From: Sphingomonas sp. HF-S4 | GTDB taxonomy: Bacteria; Pseudomonadota; Alphaproteobacteria; Sphingomonadales; Sphingomonadaceae | Direction: 5' to 3' | Length of the DNA stretch: 64,000 nucleotides | Assembly (NCBI RefSeq): GCF_032911445.1 | Contig: NZ_JAWJEJ010000001.1 | Location: 2,108,001 to 2,172,000 of the forward strand | Shown here: positions 46,326 to 54,880 of the stretch, one piece after another | Layout: every line of letters begins with the position of its first letter | Position numbering within the stretch: position 1 is the first letter of the stretch | Made by a program: the position numbers and the translations under genes | Notes under the pieces: model-generated | What the model saw: only the letters and a program-made list of their open reading frames with translations | The model's database searches: none | What the model was told of the DNA's origin: nothing

Positions 46326-48314
46326 TTATTCCGCCGCCAGCGCGGCCTGCGACTCTTCCGCCAAAGCCCCTGGCGGGAGTCCGATCTGGCCGACCATTTC
46401 CACCGAAGTGGTCGGCGAGAGTTCGTTGAAAGCGAGCACCGGCAGCTCAAACAGGTCAGGCTCGATTAGTTTCCGCACCGCGCGGCGCACCTCGAACGAG
46501 GTGACCAGCGCGTTGGCGCCGGTCTCGCCTGCAGTGCGCCCGATCGTCGCGACCAGCTCGCGCGCCACCTCCGGCTTGACCGCGAGCCGCTCGACGCCGT
46601 CGACCAGACGAGTCGCCTCGCGCACCAAAGTCTCCAGCTCGGGCGTCACCACCAGCGCGCGAATGCCGCCGCCCTGCGACACCGTGTCGAGCAGATAGCG
46701 CTTGAGCGCTATGCGGGTCAGATCCGCGATCCGCGCGACCTCGCGCTCCTGATTGGCAGCGTCGGTGAGCCCTTCGAGCACGTCACGCATGTTGCGCAGC
46801 GGTACTTCTTCCTCGGCAAGCCGGCGCAGAACGTCGGCGATGCGGGCAGCAGGAACCGCGCGTACGGCTTCCTTGACCACCTCGGGATAGTCGTCGCCGA
46901 CGCGGTTGAGCAGCCCGACGGCTTCCTGCACGCCAAGGAAGCGCGACAGATTGCGGCGGATCAGCCCCTCCACCGCGGCCACCACGGTCTCGGCATCGCT
47001 GCCTTCGCCCGCGCCGACCGAAAGCTCGAACGCGAGCAGCCGCCAGGCACGCGGACCATCGGGTGCGAGGAAATGGATCGCCAACTTGGGAAGCGGCACG
47101 CCGCTGCGATATTGCAGCCGTTCGAGCATCGCGGTGAGGCCCTTGGACAGCTCGGCCTCGTCCTCGACGCTGGGCTGCGGGCCCGAGAGCTGGAGGAGCA
47201 GCGGCACCACGGCCTTGGGCGCTTCGGGCTCGGCGAGCAACGTCACCGCGCGCGGCGCCTCGCGCCCGCCGGTCAGCAGCTTCCGCATCGGACCCGAATG
47301 GCGGACCATATGCGGCTTGAGGCGCGGATGCAGCGCCGCGCCCGAGAACAGCGACACGAAGCCCAGGACGATGAACACCGCGGCGGGGAAGCCGGGGATC
47401 AGCGCCATCAGGAAGCAGATCCCGCCGACCGCGAGCAGCACGCGCGGATTGGCGACGAGCTGGCGGTGCATCGCCTGGCCGAGATTGGAATCGGTCTCCT
47501 CGTCGGTCGAGCGGGTGACCATCAGGCCCGCCGCCATCGCGCCGAGCAGCGCCGGGATCTGCGCAACCAGGCCCTCGCCGATCGTCAGGATCGAATATTT
47601 GGAGGTGGCGGCGCCGATCTCCATGCCCTGCTGCATCACGCCGATGGCGAGGCCGCCGATCAAATTGACGATGACGATGACGACCGAGGCGATCGCATCG
47701 CCCTTCACGAACTTCATCGCGCCGTCGAGGCTGCCGTGGAGCTTGCTCTCGAGCTCGAGCGTACGGCGGCGGCGGCGCGCCTCGTCCTTGTCGATCAGCC
47801 CCGAGCGCAGATCGCTGTCGATCGACAGCTGCTTGCCGGGCATCGAATCGAGGCTGAACCGCGCCGCGACTTCGGCGACGCGCTCGGCGCCCTTGGCGAT
47901 GACGATGAACTGGACGATCGTGATGATCAGGAACACCACCAGCCCGACGACGATGTTGCCGCCCGCGACCATCGTGCCGAAGGTGTGGATGATGTCGCCG
48001 GCATGCCCCTCGACCAGGATCATGCGCGTGGTGGCGATCGACAGCGCCAGCCGGAACAGCGTCGAGATCAGCAGGATCGACGGGAAGGACGAGAAGTCGA
48101 GCGGCCCTCTGATGTAGAGCGTCGTCAGCAGCAGCATCACCCCGAAGGTGATGTTGACGCCCACCAGCATGTCGATCAGCAGCGTCGGCAGCGGCAGGAT
48201 CATCAGCCCGACGATCGCGATCACGCCGACGATCAGGAACAGGTCCGCGATCCGCGCCGAAAGCGGCTGCGGCTTGGCTGCGTTGCTGCTGGCGAGATAC
48301 CGCTCGACGCTCAT
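46326..48314 (-). CDS. sctV: T3SS export-gate protein SctV
   Basis: 662 residues, FlhA/LcrD family. About eight N-terminal transmembrane helices. The FHIPEP-like loop (KGAERVAEVAARFSLDSMPGKQLSIDSDLRSGLIDKDEARRRR) is characteristic. A large cytosolic C-terminal domain forms the nonameric ring that selects substrate-chaperone complexes. Follows the lytic transglycosylase by 7 nt and precedes sctC by 14 nt. Confidence 0.96.
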   Translation of the reverse strand: MSVERYLASSNAAKPQPLSARIADLFLIVGVIAIVGLMILPLPTLLIDMLVGVNITFGVMLLLTTLYIRGPLDFSSFPSILLISTLFRLALSIATTRMILVEGHAGDIIHTFGTMVAGGNIVVGLVVFLIITIVQFIVIAKGAERVAEVAARFSLDSMPGKQLSIDSDLRSGLIDKDEARRRRRTLELESKLHGSLDGAMKFVKGDAIASVVIVIVNLIGGLAIGVMQQGMEIGAATSKYSILTIGEGLVAQIPALLGAMAAGLMVTRSTDEETDSNLGQAMHRQLVANPRVLLAVGGICFLMALIPGFPAAVFIVLGFVSLFSGAALHPRLKPHMVRHSGPMRKLLTGGREAPRAVTLLAEPEAPKAVVPLLLQLSGPQPSVEDEAELSKGLTAMLERLQYRSGVPLPKLAIHFLAPDGPRAWRLLAFELSVGAGEGSDAETVVAAVEGLIRRNLSRFLGVQEAVGLLNRVGDDYPEVVKEAVRAVPAARIADVLRRLAEEEVPLRNMRDVLEGLTDAANQEREVARIADLTRIALKRYLLDTVSQGGGIRALVVTPELETLVREATRLVDGVERLAVKPEVARELVATIGRTAGETGANALVTSFEVRRAVRKLIEPDLFELPVLAFNELSPTTSVEMVGQIGLPPGALAEESQAALAAE

Positions 48315-48321
48315 GGCCGCC

Positions 48322-49023
48322 TCAGCGCGCCCTGCCCGACTGCGCGGCCTGGTAGCGGCCGACGACCTTCTTCACATAGGCCTGGGTCTCGCGATAGCGC
48401 GGCACCTGGCGTCCGGCCTTGCGTACTGCGCCAGGGCCGGCATTGTACGCCGCGACGACCAGCGTCACATCGTTGCCCAGCTCGCCCTGGAGCTGCTTGA
48501 GATACTTGGCGCCGGTGTGCATCGCGAGCACCGGATCGTCGAGCAGCGCCTGCGGGTTGCGCACGCCCAGACCCCGCGCCGTCGCCGGCATCACCTGCAT
48601 CAGCCCGAGCGCGCCCTTGTGCGACACGGCACGCTGGCGCCCGGCCGACTCGGCATGCACCATCGAGGCGAGCAGGTTCGGATTGATTCGATATTGCGCG
48701 GCCACCGAATGGATCAGCGCGTCGTTGGCGCCGCTGCCGCCGCGCGAGCGCACCGCCCGCGTCGCCTGCGCCAGCCGCTTCCGGAAGCCCGGCATGCTGA
48801 TGCTCACCGAACTACGCTCGGGCAGCACCACGGGCTGCGCCTCGGTACGCACTTCGTCGGCCGGCTGCGGCCCGCAGAAGCGCAACGCCTCAACATAGCG
48901 CGTGCCGATCGCCCCGGCATTACAATTACTTGCCTGTGCCGATGTAGCGGTAATGGCAGCGCCTCCGAACGCAACTAGTTTCAATGCGAAACCCAGTGTC
49001 GGGGCAGAATTTGAAAAGCGCAT
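48322..49023 (-). CDS. T3SS-associated lytic transglycosylase
   Basis: 233 residues with an N-terminal signal. The SLT domain (about 120-225) carries catalytic Glu in MVHAESAGRQRAVS, then GLMQVMPATARGLGV and YNAGPGAVRKAG. It would open peptidoglycan for passage of the needle complex. It is the first gene of the 12-gene minus-strand T3SS operon. A stretch before the SLT domain (PEERSSVSISMPGFRKRL-like) is unique to it. Confidence 0.9.
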   Translation of the reverse strand: MRFSNSAPTLGFALKLVAFGGAAITATSAQASNCNAGAIGTRYVEALRFCGPQPADEVRTEAQPVVLPERSSVSISMPGFRKRLAQATRAVRSRGGSGANDALIHSVAAQYRINPNLLASMVHAESAGRQRAVSHKGALGLMQVMPATARGLGVRNPQALLDDPVLAMHTGAKYLKQLQGELGNDVTLVVAAYNAGPGAVRKAGRQVPRYRETQAYVKKVVGRYQAAQSGRAR

Positions 49024-49508
49024 ACACGATCTCCCTGCAAGCCCATCGGGGCGTTGCTGACGATCGTTTGGCGCACATGTCGGTCCTGCGATCCGGACTT
49101 TAGATCCGGCCAGTAAAGGCTACCCCGATTACTCGCTTCGAACACCCCCCGATTTCTTCAAGTTGTCGCGGATTTGAACCGATCCGTCCCGGCGACATGG
49201 CGGTTCGTCGCGGAGCCCTGGGTCATACCGTATTCGAAACAATCGGCAGAATGCCGTCGCAGCTTCAGTGATTCGGGACCAAATCATTACCAATTTACTT
49301 CGCTTTAGTGACGATTCCTACCATCGCCGGTGAGTTGACCTGAGGCGCGCCTTGCACGAAAAGGCCCGCGTTTGGCACGCACTTGGTCCTGCGCTCCTAA
49401 CGCTAGAAACTTTGCTTGCCGCGCCTCACCGGGTGCGGTCGGCAGGCGCATCCGGCGCTCTCCTCTCGTCCGTCGTTCGGGCGAGGTGCGTATTGCCCGG
49501 AGGTGCGA
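49024..49508. promoter_or_regulatory. Divergent promoter region between the two T3SS operons
   Basis: 485 bp separate the divergent lytic transglycosylase and sctU starts and must hold both main T3SS promoters. The part around 49265-49320 is AT-rich. It contains the inverted repeat TGATT-N8-AATCA (49269-49286) and AAATC-ATTAC-CAATT (49281-49295), which matches the site at 55885 at 10 of 15 positions. No perfect TAATC-N5-GATTA site was found here. Confidence 0.5.
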
Positions 49509-50654
49509 TTGGCCGAGAAGAACAACGGCGGCGACAAGACTGAAAAGCCGACTCCAAAACGGCTTCAGGATGCGCGCAAGAAAGGCGACATCGCCAAGTC
49601 GCGCGACATCACCGCGACTGCCACGCTGTTCGTCTGGCTGCTCGTCCTGCTGTTCGGCGCGGGCTATGCTGGAAACCAGGTCGTCGCATTGTTCGACGAA
49701 GGCTTCGTGCTGATCAGCGGCAACGCCCCCTTCCACACCGCATTGTCCCAGCTCGGCTGGAGCGCGATATGGGCGCTGCTCGGCATCACCGCGGTGGCGC
49801 TGATTCCCGCCGCGGTTACCGGAGTGCTCAGCGAGTTCCTCCAGGCCGGCGGGGTGTTCACTACCGAGAAGATGAAGCCGACGCTCGACAAGATGAACCC
49901 GGTCGAGGGCTTCAAGCGGATGTTCAGCGTCGACAATCTCGTCGAACTGGCCAAGACGCTCGCCAAGGTTGCGCTGATCGTGTTCGTCGTATGGCTGGTG
50001 CTGCGCGGTTCGCTGGCCGACATCATCGAGCGCACCGGTCCCAGCCTGCTTCCCGTCGCCGACACCGATGGGCGCTCGGCCGCCGCATCGATCCTGCTCT
50101 ATACAGGCGGGCTGGTGCGCACCGCCCTGCTGTGGACTTTCGGCGTGTTCCTGCTCGTCGCGGTGCTCGACATGGCGTGGCAGAAGCACAGCTACATCAA
50201 GAAGCTGCGGATGAGCATGCGCGACATCCGCGAGGAATCGAAGGAGAATGAGGGCAACCCCCTCATCAAGTCGAGCCGCCGCCAGCTCCACGAGGAATGG
50301 GCCAGCCAGAACGCGGTCGGCGCCACGCGCGACGCCAACGTGCTGGTGGTCAATCCCACCCATATCGCGATCGCGATCGCCTATGACGAGGCGAACTGCC
50401 CGGTGCCGATGATGACCGCCAAGGGCGAAGGCCCGCTCGCTGCGGCGATGCGCACCGCGGCAGAGGAAGCCGGCATCCCGATCATCCGCCACGTCCAGGT
50501 CGCCCGGAAACTCTATGAGGACGGCGCGCCCGACGAACTGATCCCGCGCGACATGTTCGATGCCATTGCCCAGATCATCCTCTGGGCGAAGCGCGTCCGC
50601 GACGGCCAGACCGCTCCCGACCTTACCGAACCTGAACTCACGAGGCCCCATTGA
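49509..50654 (+). CDS. sctU: T3SS export-gate switch protein SctU
   Basis: 381 residues, FlhB/YscU family. N-terminal basic KTEKPTPKRLQDARKKGDIAKSRD, four transmembrane helices, and the cytosolic domain with the autocleavage motif NPTH at 282-285 followed by IAIAIAYDEANCPVPMMTAKGEGPLA. It sets the change from needle to later substrates with SctP. Start is TTG 49509 with GGAGG 5 nt upstream. It overlaps the next gene in TGATG. Confidence 0.95.
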   Translation: MAEKNNGGDKTEKPTPKRLQDARKKGDIAKSRDITATATLFVWLLVLLFGAGYAGNQVVALFDEGFVLISGNAPFHTALSQLGWSAIWALLGITAVALIPAAVTGVLSEFLQAGGVFTTEKMKPTLDKMNPVEGFKRMFSVDNLVELAKTLAKVALIVFVVWLVLRGSLADIIERTGPSLLPVADTDGRSAAASILLYTGGLVRTALLWTFGVFLLVAVLDMAWQKHSYIKKLRMSMRDIREESKENEGNPLIKSSRRQLHEEWASQNAVGATRDANVLVVNPTHIAIAIAYDEANCPVPMMTAKGEGPLAAAMRTAAEEAGIPIIRHVQVARKLYEDGAPDELIPRDMFDAIAQIILWAKRVRDGQTAPDLTEPELTRPH

Positions 50655-50992
50655 TGGATTCGACGATCGGCGCTGCACTTTCCGGACTGCTCGGGACAAT
50701 CATTGCGCTCGCGGTGGTGCTCGGGCTCGCCTGGGTCAGCCTGCGCGCGCTCCGGAAATGGCAGGATCGCGGGCTGGGCGGTCGCGACGGCGGTGCCGAG
50801 CGCCAGATCCGCTTCGTCCGCGCGTTGCCCGTAGGTCAGCGCGAACGGCTCGTGCTGGTCGAGGCCGAGGGCGAGTTGATGCTCGTCGGGGTCACCTCGG
50901 GATCGATCTCGCTGCTGCGTAATTGGGGAACCGGCGCTTCCCCCGCGCAGCCTGTTGAGGCAGCGCCGCCGGCATCGGAGACGATCCAGTGA
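50654..50992 (+). CDS. FliO-like export-gate assembly protein within the T3SS operon
   Basis: 112 residues. One N-terminal transmembrane helix (GTIIALAVVLGLAWVSLRAL) and a cytosolic part with the FliO signature IRFVRALPVGQRERLVLVEAEGELMLVGVTSGSISLL. FliO assists FliP assembly in flagellar systems and is normally absent from injectisomes, where SctR assembles without it. The gene is coupled on both sides: TGATG with sctU and GTGA with sctQ. Confidence 0.82.
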   Translation: MDSTIGAALSGLLGTIIALAVVLGLAWVSLRALRKWQDRGLGGRDGGAERQIRFVRALPVGQRERLVLVEAEGELMLVGVTSGSISLLRNWGTGASPAQPVEAAPPASETIQ

Positions 50993-51978
50993 ACGTGCGT
51001 TCCGACCTCCGCGCCAACCTTCGCGCGATCGACTCGCCCAGGGCGCAGTTGCAAACCACGCTGATCGGCGCCCTCAACCGGCGGCTGATCGACGCGCTCC
51101 AGACCAGCGTGCGCATCGCCACCGAGCGCGACCGCCGCGCCGCGGTGGCATGGATCCAGTTCCGCAGCGGCGAGCATCTCGTCCAGGTCGCGCCCTTGCT
51201 CGTTGACGGCGCGCTCGCCCGCGTCTCGGGCGCGCAGGGCAGCGTCGATGCCGCCGCCGCCGCCGCGACGCTCGGCCGGATCGAGCCGCTGGTCGGCGCG
51301 CTCGAGCTGGTGCTCGGCTGCGAGCTCCAGCCCGCCGGGCTGCACAAAAGCTATACCGGCGATCCCGTATTGCTCCGGCTAGATGCGACCACCGGCAACG
51401 GCGTGATCCAGCACCGCTTGCTGCTGGCGATCCCGCCCGACACGGCCGTCGAGCCGCTCGCCGAGATCGCGCTCGCCGCCACCGCGATCGGCGGATTGCG
51501 GCTGCGCTGGACCGCGCGGTTCGACGGGCCCGCAGTGCGCGACAGCAGCCTTGCAGCAATATCTCGCGGCGACCTGTTATTACTGGGAACCGGGGCACGG
51601 GTCGCGAAGTTGTCATTGCCGGGTCGAAACGATGCGCCACGTGCGCGAATTGCGTTCAACGAGGGGGTGCTCGTTTTGCAGGATGATGCCGCAATGGACG
51701 GTGTGCACGATGCGTCTGCTTCCGCCGCCGGCGGCGGCGAAGGCGGATGGGCCGATGTCCGGCTGCCTACCACGATCGAGATCATCGGATCCGGGATGAC
51801 CGCCGCCGAGCTGGCGACGCTGGGCAAGGGCAGCGTGCTTCCTCTGCCCGCCGCGGGGGGCACGCTGCCCGTCCGGCTGATTTCCGGCGAGCAATGCATC
51901 GCCGAGGGCGAGATCGTCGCGGTCGGCGACGGGTTCGGCGTGCTGATCACCGGAGTCACTGCCGACGGGGACGCGTGA
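50989..51978 (+). CDS. sctQ: T3SS sorting-platform protein SctQ (C-ring)
   Basis: 329 residues. The N-terminal two-thirds is poorly conserved. The C-terminal SpoA/FliN domain (TTIEIIGSGMTAAELATLGKGSVLPLP through IAEGEIVAVGDGFGVLITGV) is clear. Forms the cytosolic pods with SctK and SctL. GTG start overlaps the previous stop, and its stop overlaps sctR (TGATG). A possible internal start for a short SctQ-C form was not seen with certainty. Confidence 0.85.
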   Translation: MNVRSDLRANLRAIDSPRAQLQTTLIGALNRRLIDALQTSVRIATERDRRAAVAWIQFRSGEHLVQVAPLLVDGALARVSGAQGSVDAAAAAATLGRIEPLVGALELVLGCELQPAGLHKSYTGDPVLLRLDATTGNGVIQHRLLLAIPPDTAVEPLAEIALAATAIGGLRLRWTARFDGPAVRDSSLAAISRGDLLLLGTGARVAKLSLPGRNDAPRARIAFNEGVLVLQDDAAMDGVHDASASAAGGGEGGWADVRLPTTIEIIGSGMTAAELATLGKGSVLPLPAAGGTLPVRLISGEQCIAEGEIVAVGDGFGVLITGVTADGDA

Positions 51979-52640
51979 TGGAACTCTCGACCTTCACGCC
52001 CGGCTCGGCGCTCGTCGTCGTCGTCGCGCTGGCGCTCGCGCCGTTCTTCGCGGTGATGGTGACGTCGTTTACCAAGATCGTGGTGACGCTCAGCCTGCTC
52101 CGCAACGCGCTCGGGCTCCAGCAGGTGCCGCCCAACATCGTGCTCAACGGGCTTGCGCTGATTCTGACGCTCTACGTGATGTATCCGGTCGGCCAGCAGG
52201 TGCAGGACGCCATCGCGCAGCGGCAGGTGGAAGGCAGCGCGATGCAATCCACTGAGGGGATCAGCACCGCGATCGACGCCGGCAAGGAGCCGCTGCGCGC
52301 CTTCCTGATCAAGCATAGCGACGCCAACGAGCGCGCCTTCTTCCTGCGCACTGCGCAGCGCGTCGGCGATCCGCAGCACGCCCAGGCGATGACCGATCGC
52401 GACCTGATCATCGTCATTCCCGCCTTCGTGGTGAAGGAGCTGAGCCTGGCGTTCCAGATCGGCTTCCTGATCTTCCTGCCGTTCCTGGTCATCGATCTCG
52501 TCATCTCGAACATATTGCTCGCGATGGGGATGATGATGCTGTCCCCGACCACGATATCCCTGCCGTTCAAGCTGCTGCTGTTCGTGCTGGTCGACGGCTG
52601 GGTGAAGCTGAGCCACGGGCTGGTGCTGTCCTATGCCTGA
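51978..52640 (+). CDS. sctR: T3SS export-gate protein SctR
   Basis: 220 residues, FliP/YscR family. The N-terminal helix is followed by MVTSFTKIVVTLSLLRNALGLQQVPPNIVLNGLALILT, with the conserved LLRNALG. The C-terminal FVVKELSLAFQIGFLIFLPFLVIDLVISNILLAMGMMMLSP is the family hallmark. Core of the SctRST export gate. Confidence 0.97.
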   Translation: MELSTFTPGSALVVVVALALAPFFAVMVTSFTKIVVTLSLLRNALGLQQVPPNIVLNGLALILTLYVMYPVGQQVQDAIAQRQVEGSAMQSTEGISTAIDAGKEPLRAFLIKHSDANERAFFLRTAQRVGDPQHAQAMTDRDLIIVIPAFVVKELSLAFQIGFLIFLPFLVIDLVISNILLAMGMMMLSPTTISLPFKLLLFVLVDGWVKLSHGLVLSYA

Positions 52641-52649
52641 GGCACGCGC

Positions 52650-52919
52650 ATGAACGGCGACTTCATCAGCCTGACCAACGACGCCTTGTGGCTCGTGCTG
52701 ATCCTGTCGGCGCCGCCGATCATCGTCGCGTCGGTGGCGGGGCTGCTGGTGGCGATCGTCCAGGCGGCGACGCAGATCCAGGAACAGACGCTGCAATATA
52801 CCGCGAAGTTCTTCGCGATCGTGCTGACGTTGTTCGTCACCGCGTCGCTGATCGGCGCCTCGCTCTATCGCTACAGCGACCGCATCTTCAGCGAATTCCC
52901 GGCGATGATCCGGCGGTGA
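52650..52919 (+). CDS. sctS: T3SS export-gate protein SctS
   Basis: 89 residues, FliQ/YscS family: two transmembrane helices with a family-typical VGLLVAIVQAATQIQEQTLQYTAKF-like middle. Ends in a TGA overlapping the GTG of sctT (GTGA). Nine nt after sctR. Confidence 0.96.
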   Translation: MNGDFISLTNDALWLVLILSAPPIIVASVAGLLVAIVQAATQIQEQTLQYTAKFFAIVLTLFVTASLIGASLYRYSDRIFSEFPAMIRR

Positions 52920-53692
52920 GCGGCTGGAGCGACCCCATGCTCCTGCTCGGCGTCGCGACCGCGCGGATCGCGGTGGCGTTCATGTTGATGCCGTTGTTCT
53001 CCCCCGAACTGATCCCGGCGATGGTCCGCAATTCGATCCTTGTCTCGCTCGGGATCGTCTCGCTCGCGCTTCAGCCGTCGCTTGACGTGTCGATGCTCGG
53101 GCCCGGGCAGTGGGCGACGATGTTCGCCAAGGAAGTGTTCGTCGGGCTGGTGATCGGCTTCTTCTTCGGATCGGTGCTGTGGGCGCTCGAGGCGGCGGGG
53201 CAGATCATCGACACCAAGGTCGGCGCGACGATGGCCCAGATCGTCGATCCGCTCTCGGGGCACCAGACCTCGCTCACCGGCGCATTCTTCGCGCGGCTGG
53301 CGGGAGTCGTGTTCATCTTTACCGGCGGGCTGTCGCTGCTCGTCCATGTGCTGATGGAAAGCTATGCGCTGTGGCCCGTCGCCTCGCCGATGCCGTTGCT
53401 CGACCAGCGCGGGCTCGGGCTGTTCGAGGCCGAGTTCGGCCGGCTGATGGTGCTCGCCACGCTGTTCGCCGCGCCGGTGCTTACCGTGCTGTTCCTGATC
53501 GACATCGGGCTGGGGCTGATCAACCGCTTCGCCCAGCAGCTCAACGTCTTCACGCTCTCGATGTCGATCAAGGCGTTCGCCGCCACCGCGATCGTCCTTC
53601 TGCTGATCGGATCGTTCGTCGAGGCGATCAGCCGCGACATCCTCAGCCGCCCCGACGTGATCCTCAATATCCTGAAAGGGCTGGTGCATTGA
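52916..53692 (+). CDS. sctT: T3SS export-gate protein SctT
   Basis: 258 residues, FliR/YscT family, with six predicted membrane segments. Conserved FAKEVFVGLVIGFFFGSVLWALEAAGQIIDTKVGATMAQIVDPLSGHQTSL and LGLINRFAQQLNVFTLSMSIKAF. The GTG start overlaps the sctS stop. Confidence 0.96.
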   Translation: MSGWSDPMLLLGVATARIAVAFMLMPLFSPELIPAMVRNSILVSLGIVSLALQPSLDVSMLGPGQWATMFAKEVFVGLVIGFFFGSVLWALEAAGQIIDTKVGATMAQIVDPLSGHQTSLTGAFFARLAGVVFIFTGGLSLLVHVLMESYALWPVASPMPLLDQRGLGLFEAEFGRLMVLATLFAAPVLTVLFLIDIGLGLINRFAQQLNVFTLSMSIKAFAATAIVLLLIGSFVEAISRDILSRPDVILNILKGLVH

Positions 53693-54057
53693 ATGCCATG
53701 CAGCCCGCGCCGCAGCCGATGACCGAGGACGAGCGCCTCGCCGCGATCGCCGAGTTGCTGCGCAAGGCCGATGCGATGCCGGGCGCGCCCGAGCGAGTCG
53801 CGCTGGGCGAGCACATGATCGAGGCGGCGCGCGTCCCCAAGCGCCACCGCGAGACGCTGCTCAAGCTGACGCCAACCGAAATCACCTGCATCCGCTTCCT
53901 CGGATGGGGCCGCTCGAACGGCGACATCGCCACCTTGCTGCTGATGGCGGAGAACACGGTGCGCGTACACCTCTCTAACGTCGCGAGGAAATTGGAGCTC
54001 GACGGGATGCGCGAACTGGCGGCGCTCGCCGGGCTGCTTTTCTACCCCTCGGACTAG
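53689..54057 (+). CDS. Small LuxR/GerE-type HTH regulator at the end of the T3SS operon
   Basis: 122 residues. No receiver or ligand domain; the C-terminal half is a GerE helix-turn-helix (LTPTEITCIRFLGWGRSNGDIATLLLMAENTVRVHLSNVARKLEL). TTG 53689 overlaps the sctT stop and has GAAAGGG upstream; ATG 53698 is the alternative. Co-transcribed with the export genes, it is the best candidate regulator for the TAATC-N5-GATTA sites around it, since GerE-family proteins bind short inverted half-sites. That link is inference. Confidence 0.8.
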   Translation: MNAMQPAPQPMTEDERLAAIAELLRKADAMPGAPERVALGEHMIEAARVPKRHRETLLKLTPTEITCIRFLGWGRSNGDIATLLLMAENTVRVHLSNVARKLELDGMRELAALAGLLFYPSD

Positions 54058-54090
54058 GACCTAATCGGATCGACTAGCCGGACCTAATCG
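54057..54090. promoter_or_regulatory. Operator-like site B (TAATC-GGATC-GACTA) with direct repeat
   Basis: TAATC-GGATC-GACTA at 54062-54076 differs from site A in one base. GGACCTAATCG is directly repeated at 54057-54067 and 54080-54090, 23 bp apart (about two helical turns). It lies 111-139 nt before the gene at 54201. The first copy of the repeat overlaps the stop codon of the LuxR-type gene. Confidence 0.65.
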
Positions 54091-54200
54091 TTTCGCGGAG
54101 AGCCAGCCGAAGAGAAAAGTGGTCAAAGGACATCGTCGATCAGGACATCGGCACCTGACAATTTCGGCGGCGCCGCCGCCCTCGAAGTAGGAGTAAGGCG

Positions 54201-54806
54201 ATGATTGGTGGTCTCGTAAAAGGTTTGGTGAACCCGAGCAGCCTCGCGATGATCGCGATGGGCCCCGGCGGCTGGGCCGGTCTCGCGGCGAAGACGCTGA
54301 TGTCGGCGGTCGGCCAGCAGATCATCCAGCAGCTCGGTGAAAAGCTGGGCCTGCCGCAGTCGACGATCGACCTCGCCCAGGGCGCCTTCTGCGCCTCGAT
54401 CGGCGATACCCGCGGCGCAACCCGCAACCTCGGCGAAGTCGTGTCGGAAATCGCAGAGCGCACCGGCGCCAGCCCGTTCGAAGCCGCCTCGGCCGAGCGC
54501 GAACTGGGTGACGTGATCGACAAGATGTCGACCAACCTCGCCGAAAGCCGCGAGGCCAAGGAAGCCAAGTCGAGCGGTGGCCGCAGCTGGCTGATGGCGA
54601 TCGCTGAATCGCTGGGCGAAACCTCGGACAAGCTCGCCAAGGAAATGGACGGCATGAGCAAGACCCTCGGCGAGGGCGAGAACAAGTCGTCGCAGAACCT
54701 CAAGTTCGGCGCCAAGTCGCAGGAATTCAGCCAGTTCTTCAGCTCGGCCAACACCGTCATCAAGACGTTGGGCGAGGCGCTGGCCCAGGGTGCACGCAAA
54801 CAGTAA
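54201..54806 (+). CDS. Candidate T3SS-secreted protein (translocator or effector)
   Basis: 201 residues with no Sec signal. An N-terminal amphipathic or hydrophobic segment (NPSSLAMIAMGPGGWAGLAAKTLMSAV) is followed by helical Ser/Ala/Glu-rich sequence, including a Lys/Glu stretch (LAESREAKEAKSS), and ends in LKFGAKSQEFSQFFSSANTVIKTLGEAL. Such a hydrophobic-plus-helical plan could suit a translocator. Function not recognised. TAGGAG precedes the ATG; site B lies upstream. Confidence 0.62.
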   Translation: MIGGLVKGLVNPSSLAMIAMGPGGWAGLAAKTLMSAVGQQIIQQLGEKLGLPQSTIDLAQGAFCASIGDTRGATRNLGEVVSEIAERTGASPFEAASAERELGDVIDKMSTNLAESREAKEAKSSGGRSWLMAIAESLGETSDKLAKEMDGMSKTLGEGENKSSQNLKFGAKSQEFSQFFSSANTVIKTLGEALAQGARKQ

Positions 54807-54880
54807 CCGCGCCACCCGCATTAACCGCTCGCCTCGGGGACCCATCGCCCCGGGGCGAGCACCTGTTTGGGAGAATGAAG

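Noticed and set aside
44458..46698. 746-residue open frame opposite sctC
   Set aside because: Antisense shadow; the secretin on the minus strand has full-length homology.
49281..49295. AAATC-ATTAC-CAATT in the divergent T3SS promoter region as a sure operator copy
   Set aside because: Only 10 of 15 bases match site C, and the right half is poor. It is kept as a possibility in the region entry but not listed as a site.
38266..53692. The cluster as a flagellar export system
   Set aside because: It has a secretin, an FHA-type SctD, a short SctJ lipoprotein and no hook, rod-filament or motor genes. Only the FliO-like gene is flagellar in type.
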